Assembly (NCBI GenBank): GCA_946811185.2
Contig: OX328099.1
Location: 36,877,299-36,941,298 of the forward strand
Length of the DNA: 64,000 nucleotides
From: Hippopus hippopus
Taxonomy: Eukaryota; Mollusca; Bivalvia; Cardiida; Cardiidae
Reading direction: 5' to 3'
This document shows positions 19,340-30,800 of this stretch, piece after piece. The notes under the pieces were generated by a model that saw nothing but the letters and a program-made list of their open reading frames with translations, searched no databases and had not been told where the DNA came from. The number at the start of each line of letters is the position of its first letter. Position 1 is the stretch's first letter. A program made the translations under genes and the position numbers.

Positions 19340-19562
19340 TTACTCTTTACTACACAGCAAAATTTTTGACTGGTCTAAATTGACAGCATATGCAGATGAC
19401 AAATCAGTTTTTACTGAAATGAAAGTTTTTGTTCGTGAAAGGGTTAAAAACAATCTGGAAAAATCTGGTTACCAGCATTTTCTCCTATTCCGTGGTTTTT
19501 TTTTTTCAAAAGCCCTTTCAATCAGAGTTGTTAAAACTTGGGATTCTGTGGTAGAGAGTTAA
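19340..19562. repeat. H1 hairpin element, diverged
   Basis: CTCTTTACTACACAGC and GACTGGTCTAAATTGAC at the left, GTTACCAGCATTTTCTCC in the core, GTAGAGAGTTAA at the right. Confidence 0.65.
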
Positions 19563-19597
19563 ACTCATTGAGTTTTGCTTTGGATTCATTTTACTCA

Positions 19598-19823
19598 GTA
19601 CCACACAATATAATAAAATCTTTACAGTAGTCTGAATTGAAAGCATTTGCATACAAAGCATTAACTGTTACTCAATTGAAAGTTGTTGTTTATAAAAGGG
19701 TAAAAAACATGGTGGATAAAGGAGAAAATGATGGTTATTAGCATTTTCTCCTCTATGCACAATGTTTTCAAACATCTACTCTCCTAGGTTATTAAAACTC
19801 TGGATTTTGCAGTAAAGTGTTAA
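19598..19823. repeat. H1 hairpin element, diverged
   Basis: ACCACACAATATAATAAAA, GAAAGCATTTGCATAC and GAGAAAATGATGGTTATTAG; ends GCAGTAAAGTGTTAA. It directly follows the previous copy. Confidence 0.65.
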
Positions 19824-20027
19824 ACCTAATTCTAAATTCCATGACAAGCCATCTGATAGACTGAGACAGAATTTCACAAGCCAAGCAGATGGCTAAGCTT
19901 GTAATAAAGACTTGGACAACACAATATTTAGAATTGTCCCAGCCAAAGAAACTTTTAATTCAGGACTTGGAGACACTGCTTGGTTTGTTAATTGTTATAG
20001 TTCCAGCTTTTGTCCAATCCATACAGT

Positions 20028-20262
20028 CCAACCCTTTACCACACAATTCCATGATTTAACTACCCTGAGTAAGATAACTTTTGAAAAGATTTAGGGAAAA
20101 GGAGAAGACAATGGTAACCAGCATTTTCTCCTTTTCCCACAACACTTTCTACCTAATCAAAGACCATTTTTATTATTTGTAGCATGTTTTATATGTAGCC
20201 TACAAATGCTTTGAATTTTGGCAAGTGGAAACTGTTGCTGTTTGGTAATGAGTAAAGCAAAC
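20028..20262. repeat. H1 hairpin element
   Basis: CAACCCTTTACCACACAATT to TTTGGTAATGAGTAAAG. The core is AATGGTAACCAGCATTTTC with CTTTTCCCACAACAC. Confidence 0.7.
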
Positions 20263-20628
20263 ACCAAAGAGAGACGTGCTTGCTCATGACAAGTGTTTTC
20301 TGAATACAGGTAAGTTTCAGCATATTTGCATTCTCTGGTAACTAATTATTTGATTGCTTAACTATGATTGCCTGCTTTATTGAGGTGGCTATTACGGTAG
20401 GTTTTTCTTTAGTTCCCAGGTCAAGGAGAGATGAGAGCAATGAAAATGTGTGTATTTTGTAAATTTATATACTCATAGTGCCTTAGTATCAGCTGAAAAG
20501 GAATTGAAAGACTAAAACATTATATAAAAAGGCATCAAGGTGCAGCCAACAACACAGAGGATCCTGTTAAGCAAATAAGCAGAAAAAGTGCAAGAGAACT
20601 TAAAGGCTAAATATCAAAGCAGGTGTCT

Positions 20629-20854
20629 TAACTCTTTATCAGACGACAAAATTTTAGACTGGTCCAAATTGAAAGCAGTTGCAGACAACAAAAAAAACAT
20701 AACTCAAAAATTGAAATTTGTTTTCAGCAGGCTAGAAAACATTGTGGGAAAAAGAGAAAATGCTGGTTACCAGCATTTTCTCCTTTTCCCACAATGTTTT
20801 CAAAAGGCTTCTATATCAGGGTCGTAAAAACCAGGGATTGTTTGGTAAAGGGTT
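20629..20854. repeat. H1 hairpin element, well preserved
   Basis: TTAACTCTTTATCAGACGAC to TTTGGTAAAGGGTTAA. The core GAAAATGCTGGTTACCAGC has long matching arms. Confidence 0.78.
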
Positions 20855-20876
20855 AATACATTTAAATTTAAATCAT

Positions 20877-21119
20877 ACCATTTAAAAGTATGGAAAATAT
20901 TGTTGAAATGACAGTCTGTTATCGTGTAGTCTGGTCATATGTTAGTCGTTAGCAGAAAAAAGAATTTTAAAATCAGGCAAAAAGTAAACAAAAGACACAG
21001 CTACCTGGCAGGTTTTAACTTAGTTTTGAAATTAATTTCTCTGTCAGCGACTAACACTTGGACCGACCATACAATGACAGATTGTCATCTTCACAATAAT
21101 TTCCATACTTTTAAATGTT
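20877..21119. mobile_element. MITE with about 90-base inverted repeats (second copy)
   Basis: Same family as 2747-2989 in the opposite orientation. The arms run ACCATTTAAAAGTATGG and CCATACTTTTAAATG, around a loop with CAGCTACCTGGCAGG. Confidence 0.75.
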
Positions 21120-21701
21120 ATGATACAAATTCAAATGCATTTGAACATCCGCTTTTTTCACATTTGGCCTTTATTGTTACTTCAAACAGGCATACCCAAC
21201 AATCAACAATCACTCTCAAAAAAAAAAAATCCACACTTATTAGATGTTTAAACACATTACCACTTGCAAAAGACATTTTTGTTTTGTGTCATACTACCTA
21301 AATATGACAAAAGGGGGAATTACTTCTTTAAAGTCGTCAGCAACCAGCCTGTTGCAGTAGATATTGTCCTAAACACATGCTGATAGTTTATTTCATGTAG
21401 GTAGCTTTCTTTTAAAACTATTATTGAGGTTGAAAAGATTTTGACAAGCTGTTATAGGTAAACACAGAAAAACACCCAAAGAATTTGACAGCAAATGATC
21501 TCCCCCTTCCGCTAAGACAAAATGCCCTCAAATGCAATAGCTAACATTTCCCTTATTTCAGTCCTTTTCCCTCAATGTTTTCAAAAATTAGCATCTTAAG
21601 ATGTACAGATCAAGCTATGAAGATAAAACGGCACAACAGTTGTAATAATTTGAAGATATGTTCAAGGAAGGTGGTTCCTAATTTAGAATATAAGACAAAT
21701 A
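21120..21701. other. Probable 3' UTR of the LRRC74A-like gene (minus strand)
   Basis: Lies downstream of exon 13's stop. A minus-strand AATAAA is at 21392-21387, about 310 bases past the stop. Otherwise AT-rich with no recognised repeat. Confidence 0.4.
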
Positions 21702-21819
21702 CTAATAGAAATAGTCAATGGATCTGTAACAAAGGTTATGAAGGCTGGAAGAATTATTGTGCACAACCGTGTATTTCCATACCGATTTTCTCAATTTGTT
21801 GATTGCTTTGACAAGCTCG
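21702..21819 (-). CDS. LRRC74A: LRRC74A-like exon 13 (EF-hand 2 completion, probable stop)
   Basis: The acceptor CTTTATACAG|C completes AGC (Ser) and is followed by GAG CTT GTC. The loop becomes DKDGDGEVDYSE, with Glu at position 12, followed by the helix ELVKAINKLRKS. The fit of an EF-hand exactly at the phase-correct acceptor is the evidence. The frame continues 26 more codons to TAG 21704-21702. A possible donor TCG|GTATGG at 21782 could instead lead to another exon. Confidence 0.65.
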
Positions 21820-24800
21820 CTGTATAAAGAGTTGTACATATATGTAGAAGAAACTCCTCCCAAAAAAGAAATAAGTGATTCTTGTTCTCTCTTTCTGATT
21901 AAGTTACTTGATGCATTTCAAAACGTGGATACCATGGTTATCATAGTCATTTTTGTTTTCAGTTCTGAAAACATGCCACCAAACACCAAATATAAATAGG
22001 TCTTCAGAATAATCGATGTACAGGTATTTTCATGGACAGAATGGTACAGCAGATATGTGGGGACGAGTCAGCTGCCATAAGCATTTTCATTACCTGTTTG
22101 ACAAAGATAAATGATAAAAACAGTTGAAAAACTATTGTTCTTGAAATAGCTCCTACGGTCCTACCCCTCTTTGAGTGGATCTGAGGACAGCCTATTGATG
22201 GTTTTTGATCAGCTTATCAAAATCCTGCATGTACCTGTACTTCTAGTTTTTATTAAAATGGAAAGAATGCCTATCAAAAACATCCTATATTCGAAAACTT
22301 CAGGCTGGCTGATTTGAAATAAGCAATGACTTTACAAAACTCAGCAGACATAAGATTACTACCTGTAGTCTACCTCCCCATCACCATCTTTGTCCAGAGC
22401 GTTTGCAAACATCTCAATTTTGTACAGAGATAAAGGCACTCCAGCTTCCTGTAACATAGTTTTTGAAAAAATAGTAAATTTTAACCCTTTCCCAAACAAT
22501 CCCTGGTTTTTACGACCCAGAGGAAGAAGCCTTCTGAAAACATTGTGGAAAAAGGAGAAAATGCTGGTAACCAGCATTTTCTCCTTTTCCCACAATGTTT
22601 TCTACTCTTCTAAAGTCAAGTTTCAGTTTTTGAGTCGCGTTTATTTTGTCATCTGCAAATGCTTTCAATTTGGACAAGTCTAAAATTTTGCCGTTTGGTA
22701 AAGAGTTAAATACTGAGAGTACAGAAATCACATAACAAATTATTTACCACATTAACAAACAATCCAGTGTGTCAACGACTCTGACAATGAATGCTTTTAA
22801 TTCTTACCCTACTGAATAAGTGAAATTTCTTCAAGTCCATTGTAAAAACCCAAATGTTGCTACCTCAAAGTTATATTTGGGGGAGAAATATCTCCATGTC
22901 AGACACTGTAGATGCAAGATCAGACTGCATGTTCTGTGCAGTCTGATCTTGATCTACACTGTCTGCAAAAAGTCTTTGAGTCACCCTAAGCAGCCTAAGG
23001 TTTAAAAACATTTAAGAAAAAGGAGAAAATGCTGGTTACCTGCATTTTTCTCATTTTCCCGTATGTTTTTCCTCCTTTAGAGACAATCTACACCATGATG
23101 GTCACATTTTATTTTATAAAATGTACTTGATTTGGGCAATTCCAAAATTTTGTCTTTTGGTAGAGAGTTCGTTCATTTTCACCTACAGATGACTTTTTTT
23201 TCTGTCATTCAGCAAAGTACTTTTGAAAAAATTGTGAGTAAATTAGAAATTGCTTATAAGGAGCAACTTATTTTGATACAGTGTCTTGAAATGTAATGTA
23301 TTAAAACCTGTTACAAGTTAATGCTGAATGTTTAAATGTCTACAATGATATTTTCCAAGTTAATTGCTGCAAAATTGTTTCAGGAGATAATGAGGTTCAA
23401 TGTAGATGGAAGAATAATCCATGTTTTCACAAAATGTGTACCTTGAATTTGCATTAGGTTTGCTTACATTCTTTTGTATCTTTTCCAGTTCTCAGCTCAC
23501 ACATTTTACAATATATATGAGTAATTCTCTGTGAAACTGGGATTTATGCATCTGCAAAATCTATCAACCCATGTCAGTCTGTGCAGTCCAGGCAGGCTGA
23601 CATGAGTCGACAATTTTTGCTATTTGTAAATTTCATGCATGTCCACGGACCATTCCACCTCTAGATTGTCAATTGTCAGACTAAATGGGTTTCATGGATC
23701 CCTAATTATGTAACATCTTGCTTAGTGCCGAGCCCGGTAGCTCAGTCAGTAGCATGCAGGACTTGAGAACAAGGGGTCGTGGGTTCGATCCCTGGCTCAG
23801 CCAATTCCTTTCTGAGGACTGATGATAGTCATTGTGACAGGATTCATTTCTCTCCCACCACTGACCATTGTTTCGATGATGGTTATGTGGGAAAGCAGCC
23901 AGTGGCTTGGGAAGAAAATTGTGTGGAGTACTGGTAAAAGAGACTCCAGGAAAGCATGGATAGGTGCACTGGCCGCCGCAATATAACTGAAATAATGTTG
24001 AAAATGGCGTTAAACACTATACAATCAATCAATCAATCTTGCTTAGTGTAATACATCACAGAGATGCAGTTAACCCTCTTTTGCCAGAGTGCCACTCAAA
24101 TATAAGAAGTATGTTTAACCCTTTACCACGCAATCCTGAATGAGAAAGAAAGCTTTTGAAAACATTGTAGGTAAAGGAGAAAATGCTGGTAACCAGCATT
24201 TTCTCCTTTTCCCACGTTTTCTACCCTTCCCAAATCAAATTTCAATTTTTGAGTCACATATATTATGTTGTCTGCAAATGCTTCCAATTTCAACCAATCT
24301 AAAATTTTGTTTGGTAATGAGTCAACATAAGAGTTTAACAATTTGCAAAGCATATTAAAATGTGGTTGCATTTCACATATTACATGTAGCATACACATCT
24401 TTGCCACCAAATTCATAAGCTTTAAAATGGCGGGTAGTCTCTTACTTGTACAAAACTATGGCAAAACAAACCTTTAGTCCATCTTGAAACTCTTGTAGAG
24501 TGACACTCATAGAGTTATCTGTATCAAATCTTTCGAAAAGTTCTACTAGAGATACACCATTTTCTTTACAGAAGTCACTCAAACACTGCAGACCTTCTTT
24601 CAGTATTTCACCAACAAGGTCTCCTTTAGACTTCCCATATGAGGTGTTGTAACCATAGATAACGTTTATGTGTCTGTGCATTTGATTCAGTTCTTGAACA
24701 TGTGTCTCAAACTTTGGACTGAATGTACAATCCTAGAAAAAAGTGCCTCTCTTTGTTATATTAAAAATAACTTGGATGCAAGCACACATGTAATTTGGAA

Positions 24801-27800
24801 GAGCATAAAGTGAGTTAGTTGAGTTTTAAAGAATCTGAAAATCTTATGGAATGGCTCAGGAAACCTTCTGTTACCTCGATCTTTACCACACAATCCCGAC
24901 TTTTAACAACCTGAGTAAGAAACCTTTTGAAAACATTGTGAGAAAAGGAGAAAATGCTGGTAACCAGCATTTTCTCCTTTTCCCGCAATGTTTTCTATGC
25001 TTCCAAAAACAAATTTCAGTACTTGAGTCACATCATTTTGTTGTCTGCAAATGCTTTCAATTTGGATAGGTCTACAATTTTGCAGTGTGGTTAAGGGTTA
25101 AAAGAAAAAAGTATTTCATTAACTATCCTCTTGACATTATGAAACCATACATCAATTTTTTGTTTCTTTGGAATTTCATTGGTACATGTAATTATCAAAG
25201 CCATTTGTGATCAAAAAGAACCTGTTGTGGTACAGAGTCATCAGTAGCAAAATTGCAAACAAATCCAAAATTGTTTATCTTGTTCTGCTGAACATTGTTT
25301 CAATGATGTTTAAGGTTGAAAGTAGTAAGTGGCTCAGAAAGAATGTTGTGGAAAGTACTACTATAAGAAACTCCAGGAAGTCATGGATTGGTGCACTGGG
25401 TGCCATGATTTACTGTAACTGAAATAATTTTGAAAATGGCATTATGCACCAAATAAAACAAATAAACAGTAACTGTTACTCTAAATGGGTTTGACATTTA
25501 CCGCCATGTCTAAGGTTTCCAGTTTTATTGCGGGATAGGATCTTAACATTGACAAGGCTGCTTCAGCAAACTCCTCAGGAATATTGTTCTTGCCAATCTG
25601 AAATCAAAATATGTGATTTCTATAGCATAGGCAGCTTGTGACAGCAGGCTATAATGAATAAAAATCAGGTCAAAATTGTCATATGAGAATTTGACAAGAT
25701 CTCATCTTCAAAATCATGCCACTTCATATGTTTTCCTCCCACCCACCCACCTCCCTTCTCTCTCTCTCTCTCTCTCTACTCTTGCTTTCTCTTTCTCTAT
25801 CTCTCACTCTGTGTCTATCACCATCTCTCAGAATATATCTACATAACAAAAGCTGCTTTGATTCCATGGCAAACGTAACTCTTTGCCATTTGACATAACT
25901 TTCGACCTATCCATATCTAAAGTATTTGCACAGGAATAATAGACCCATATATGCTCAAATGATCGAATTTGTCTCTGAAGGGATAGAAAAACACAGTTGG
26001 AAAATAAGAAATAGCTGGCTACCAGCCTTTGTTGAAAGCATAGATCAAGTTCAGACTGCACCAAACATGAAGTCTGATCGTGGATCTATTCCTCCGCTTA
26101 TTAAGTCAAGCCTGTAAGATAAATGAAGGCTTGCCACTTGATTGGCTGAAAACCATTCTGTCTTTGCTTTTTAAACCTTCATCACACAACAAATTTTTAG
26201 ACTTGTCTAAGTTGAAGGCATTTGAAAACAACAATTTACATGGAGCTCAAAAGATGATTGCTGTCTTTGAAATAGGATAAACAGCACTTTCTCCTTTCCC
26301 AAAATGTTTTTAAAGTCATCCTCCCTTTGGTTTGTCAAAACTTGGAATAGTGGAATTAAGGATTAAATGGCTAGTCAAATTTAGAATCAAAATTATCGGA
26401 GACTAAAGTCTATAACATGCTGTACTATATCCCTCACTCTTAAATGTAGTAGAGACTCATTCAGGTTGAGAGCGGTGATAATTTTCATAAAGCCTTCATG
26501 TCCAATCCTACAGCATGTCAGATCCAGGTTGTTTAACACGCTGTTCACTTTCAAAGCTTTGGCAAATTCTGTAGCACCCTCATCTCCAAACCCATTCCAG
26601 GAAACATTAAGTGTTTTGATGTAGACATTTTCCTGTTAAAAAAATGAAAATTTTTTTCAATATACATGTACTAAAGATATTGGATATATTGAAGATCTTG
26701 TTAGTAACATTTTCCTTTTGGCAAGTTTTAAGTCTGCTATTGCTACATCATATATGTTCATTTGCTTTCATTTTTATAGTAAAGGTAGTAGTATATCATG
26801 CTGCATTGTCATAAGTGTTCTAACCCTTCACCAAATAATCATCTATTTTAACAACCCTGAAAAGAAAGCTTTTGAAACCATTGTGAGAAAAGGAGAAAAT
26901 ACTGGTAACCAGCATTTTCTTTTTTTCCCACAACGTTTCTATCATTTCCAATACAAATCCCATAATTTCAGCCAAATCTAGTTCCTCATCTGCAATTTTG
27001 TCTAAACTTGGGAGGAGACCACAATCCTGACATTTGGTAAAGTATTAAAGGATCCTTTTTTTCTGTCGCCCAGATATGTCAGTTTTTAATGTCTACCTAG
27101 TCATGTTACTGTCAATTTGCTATTAATGGCATATAGCTAATCATATGTTTTATAGTTACTATGTTGATCTCTGGCATTGAATAAAATGCTCATTTTCAGC
27201 ATAATCATGCCTTGTGTTTCTCATTTACTGACATACGAGTCCGCCTGTCCTTGGATCTATATTCAGTTATTCACAGTTCCTACCTGAACGATCCATAAAG
27301 CATGTTAAGTCAATCTGTACATAAAAACTGCATCTAGTCTGGCTACAACTTTTCTTCTTAAGTTTACTTGCAGTGTCTGTGGTTGTGAGGTAGAGCAACC
27401 ATAAGATCCAGGGTTCGATTCCCGGGAGAAGATGTCAACCTTGGGACCATTCATTGGCCCACACATCTGACACAAGTACTGATGTAGTTTCAAGGAAGCA
27501 GAATCAAGAGAGATTAGTATAAGTTGCAAGAACTTGTTTGTCAATCGATGTAAAGTAAACATGTTTAAATTAAGTTTACTTCTCAACAAATCAAAGGGGT
27601 ATATCTCTTCAAACAGGATCAACAATTTAAATGCGAGCACTTTCTTGTTAACCTTTTCTTTCCGTATGTTTCCTTCTACTATGGTTTTCACACAAACATT
27701 TTTCTACACAAAAACATTTTCCTATGCAAGTATTTCTATGCACTAATGTCAAGTTTGATATCCTTTATTTAACTCTTTAAATGGACAGTTTTTTTCAGGT

Positions 27801-30800
27801 TTCTGGAAAGCAAAATTCCCTGAACATGTCTTGATGTTTATTAATTAATTTATTGATCAACTGTTATTGAATTCAAAAATAAATCCAACAGTTATGAATA
27901 TTAAATTTGATATAACCATGCATTGATATCTAAGATATTTTTTCAAAGAAAACTCTGTATTTGTGTAACTTTCTTTCCCAAAGATACAGCTGATCAGCCA
28001 GTGAAGTTTCTAAATAATTTATAGATGTTGACTTTGATCCCATCAGGATTTGAACAAATTTTTTTTTTCAATCTAGGATGTTGAGTCACAAGTTATAAGA
28101 AAACGAAACTCACCTTCAGACCTTTAGCAATATATTTAGCACCAACTGTTCTAAATTGGTTCCAACTTAAGTCAAGGGTGTGTATGGCAGAATTTTCTGC
28201 TGCAGGAGAAAATGGTATCAATATAGCACCATATGCAGAAATCTTAAACTTATCATCTTGCAGCAGATCATTTTTGAAACCAATGTAATGATAGGATAAG
28301 TTATTGGTGACAAATGAGTTGTATCACAATGTAATCACTTATTAAATCTAAATCCATATTGATTATCCAAATTTGATATTGTTAGAGCAGTCTGCTGCAG
28401 AATTGTTTCAGGAGGTAAATGGGTAAACATTCATATAAATCACATAAAAAATAACAATGTTAAAGGCCAACTGACAGACAGAATGTCCATTGTTGAATGT
28501 TGAGCATTTACAGCCTGCTCAATAACAGAAAATGTACATGTAATTCAGAGATTTCAAGTTTAAATTTTGGAGCCATATGCACCAACCATCATTTGTTTTA
28601 TTCTTAGTCTTATTCTAGATTTAGAAATTAACATAATTTCTGACTGGCTGAACCAAAATAATTACGCCAATCAGAAATTGTGTCACTTTCAAATTTAGAA
28701 ATATCTTTTGAATAAGACAAAGAATATCATTAAGTATGGTTGGTAAATACAGACCCTTGCAATGTCAACTTTCACAGGATTGAAAATATTCATAGTGACA
28801 ATATAATTTAACACTTCTTTCCCACAGATTAACATATTCTTTGTCTGTTCTTTGCTTGCTCAACCTTTACCAAGCAATCCTGAGTTGAAATAACCAAGAG
28901 GAAGGAAGCTTTTGAAATTACTGTTGGTAACCTGTATTCTCTGCTTTTCCCACAATTTTTTCTTTCCTTTAAAAGATAAATTCAAAACCAAATATTGATG
29001 ACATAATTAAATTGTTGTAACTTGTATGCAGCTGATTTGATTTGGACACGTCTCAACTTTTCCTGTCTGATAAAGAGTTAAAATGTAGCTGGTAGTATGT
29101 GTAATAAACAAATGAGCTTCACTATGGCAAAAACAGGTTTAATGCATCTCTGTGATGCATTATACCAGAGCAAAACATCACATAATTATGGATCAATAAA
29201 ATTCTTTCTTTTTTTAAGAACCTACTAATTTATGTGGTAGACTGGTCCATGGACACGCAGACAATTGACCTATAGCTAAAAAGTTTTGACCCAGGTCAGC
29301 CTGCACAGACTGCATAGGCTCACCTGGATCAAAACTTTTTGCAGATGCATTAGGCCCCGTTTTCATACAGAATGGCCCAAATTCAAGGAATGCATGCATA
29401 AACTAGTGCTTACTCTATCTCTCTCTCCCAGTCTCTTTGCTCTCTCTGTCTCTCTATTTATCATCACAATCATCATGAACATTTTTGTATATTTTATACT
29501 TACAAATCATTTCTTCAAAAAGCTCAGCAGATTTATCTCCAAACAAGTTATGGCTAAGGTCGACATGTTCTAGCTCGGGATGATCCTGCAGCAATAATAA
29601 AACTCAAACATTAGGTCAATTGACATGATTCCCTAAGCAGCCAATGACATTAGATTTTACAATCAGAAACTTTTTACTTGTGGAGATGATAAAGTTTTTG
29701 ACATAATTTTTAGTGTGTATTTCACTTTTCTGAAAAAAAAAGTGTTTATTTTTCAGTGATAATGATTTATTCTGTTGTCTTAGATTATGCTATAAACATT
29801 TAACATGAAGCCAGGTTTGCAACATCCTATTTTTTGTTCATGAGCTTTACAATTCATGGCAAAAAAAAATGTTTTTCAGCCACAAAACAATTAGAAATCT
29901 TGTCTAAAAACCCTTTATAAAAGACTCCTTTGTGATTGATTTTGTTATCTTGGCATGTGAGAAACATGACTTTTTTCAGGGTGAGGCCTATTTTCTTTAT
30001 GAATTTTAATTGCACTGCAGTGTTCCTTCGGTTTAATGTCTCTGTCAATGCAATTATGTGTATATAGGTCATTTATCTTTCAGGTAGTAGAGTAATACAG
30101 GGCCTTCATGAACCTCTTGTAGATCACCTTAGATTTCCAAATAAATTTGATCTTTCAAAAAGACAAACTAGTCCTACCTGGATAGGCTTTGCAAGAAGAA
30201 TAGCATCGGAGTCAGTGAAGTCATTACCTGAAATAATGTATATGTAGATCTATACTAGTATTTGAAACAAAGGCATAGCTTCTATAACATATAATGCAAG
30301 TGCGGAAAAATATATAGGGAATATTGGGAAACATTAACACTAATGATTTACAGTGTCTGCAAAAAAGCACTTCATCAAACTTAGCAGCCTAAAGGTGAAA
30401 TAGATCTAGCACTCTTGATTTGGAAGTGTCTAACATCTGATTCTGAAGCCTTGGTTATGCCCCTGTGTTAGTCTAGTAATTGAAGTATCATCCAACATAC
30501 ATACTATGACAAAGCTTATCCTTTTTCATCTAAATATTACAAAAATGCTATGTTGTTTTCTTTTTATAGAATAGCTGACATGAAAACAAGGGCCTACAAG
30601 TTAATTGTACATAAGATCTAACCTTTCAAAAACACACCAACAATAACATAGATTTAGAAAAGTGACACCCCCGCCCCCACCCATGTTCCAAGACTATAAA
30701 CCGGCTACAATTAGATCTGTATAAATGCATGTATGATATAATATAAACCTCATTTTTAAGGATCCAGCTGGATCTACTGGATAGGTAAATAGAATTTCTT

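Noticed and set aside
17486..22711. MicroRNA genes from the H1 hairpins
   Set aside because: The hairpins are dispersed multi-copy elements with flanking family sequence; nothing marks one as a processed precursor.
23728..23800. tRNA gene
   Set aside because: A and B boxes are clear, but the sequence continues directly into a SINE body with a tail and target duplication, and the same body recurs elsewhere with decayed heads.
17486..25100. Repeated small proteins containing phrases like GKGENAGNQHFLLFPQCF
   Set aside because: These are translations of the H1 hairpin element on either strand. They have no consistent start, end or codon bias and occur wherever the repeat occurs.
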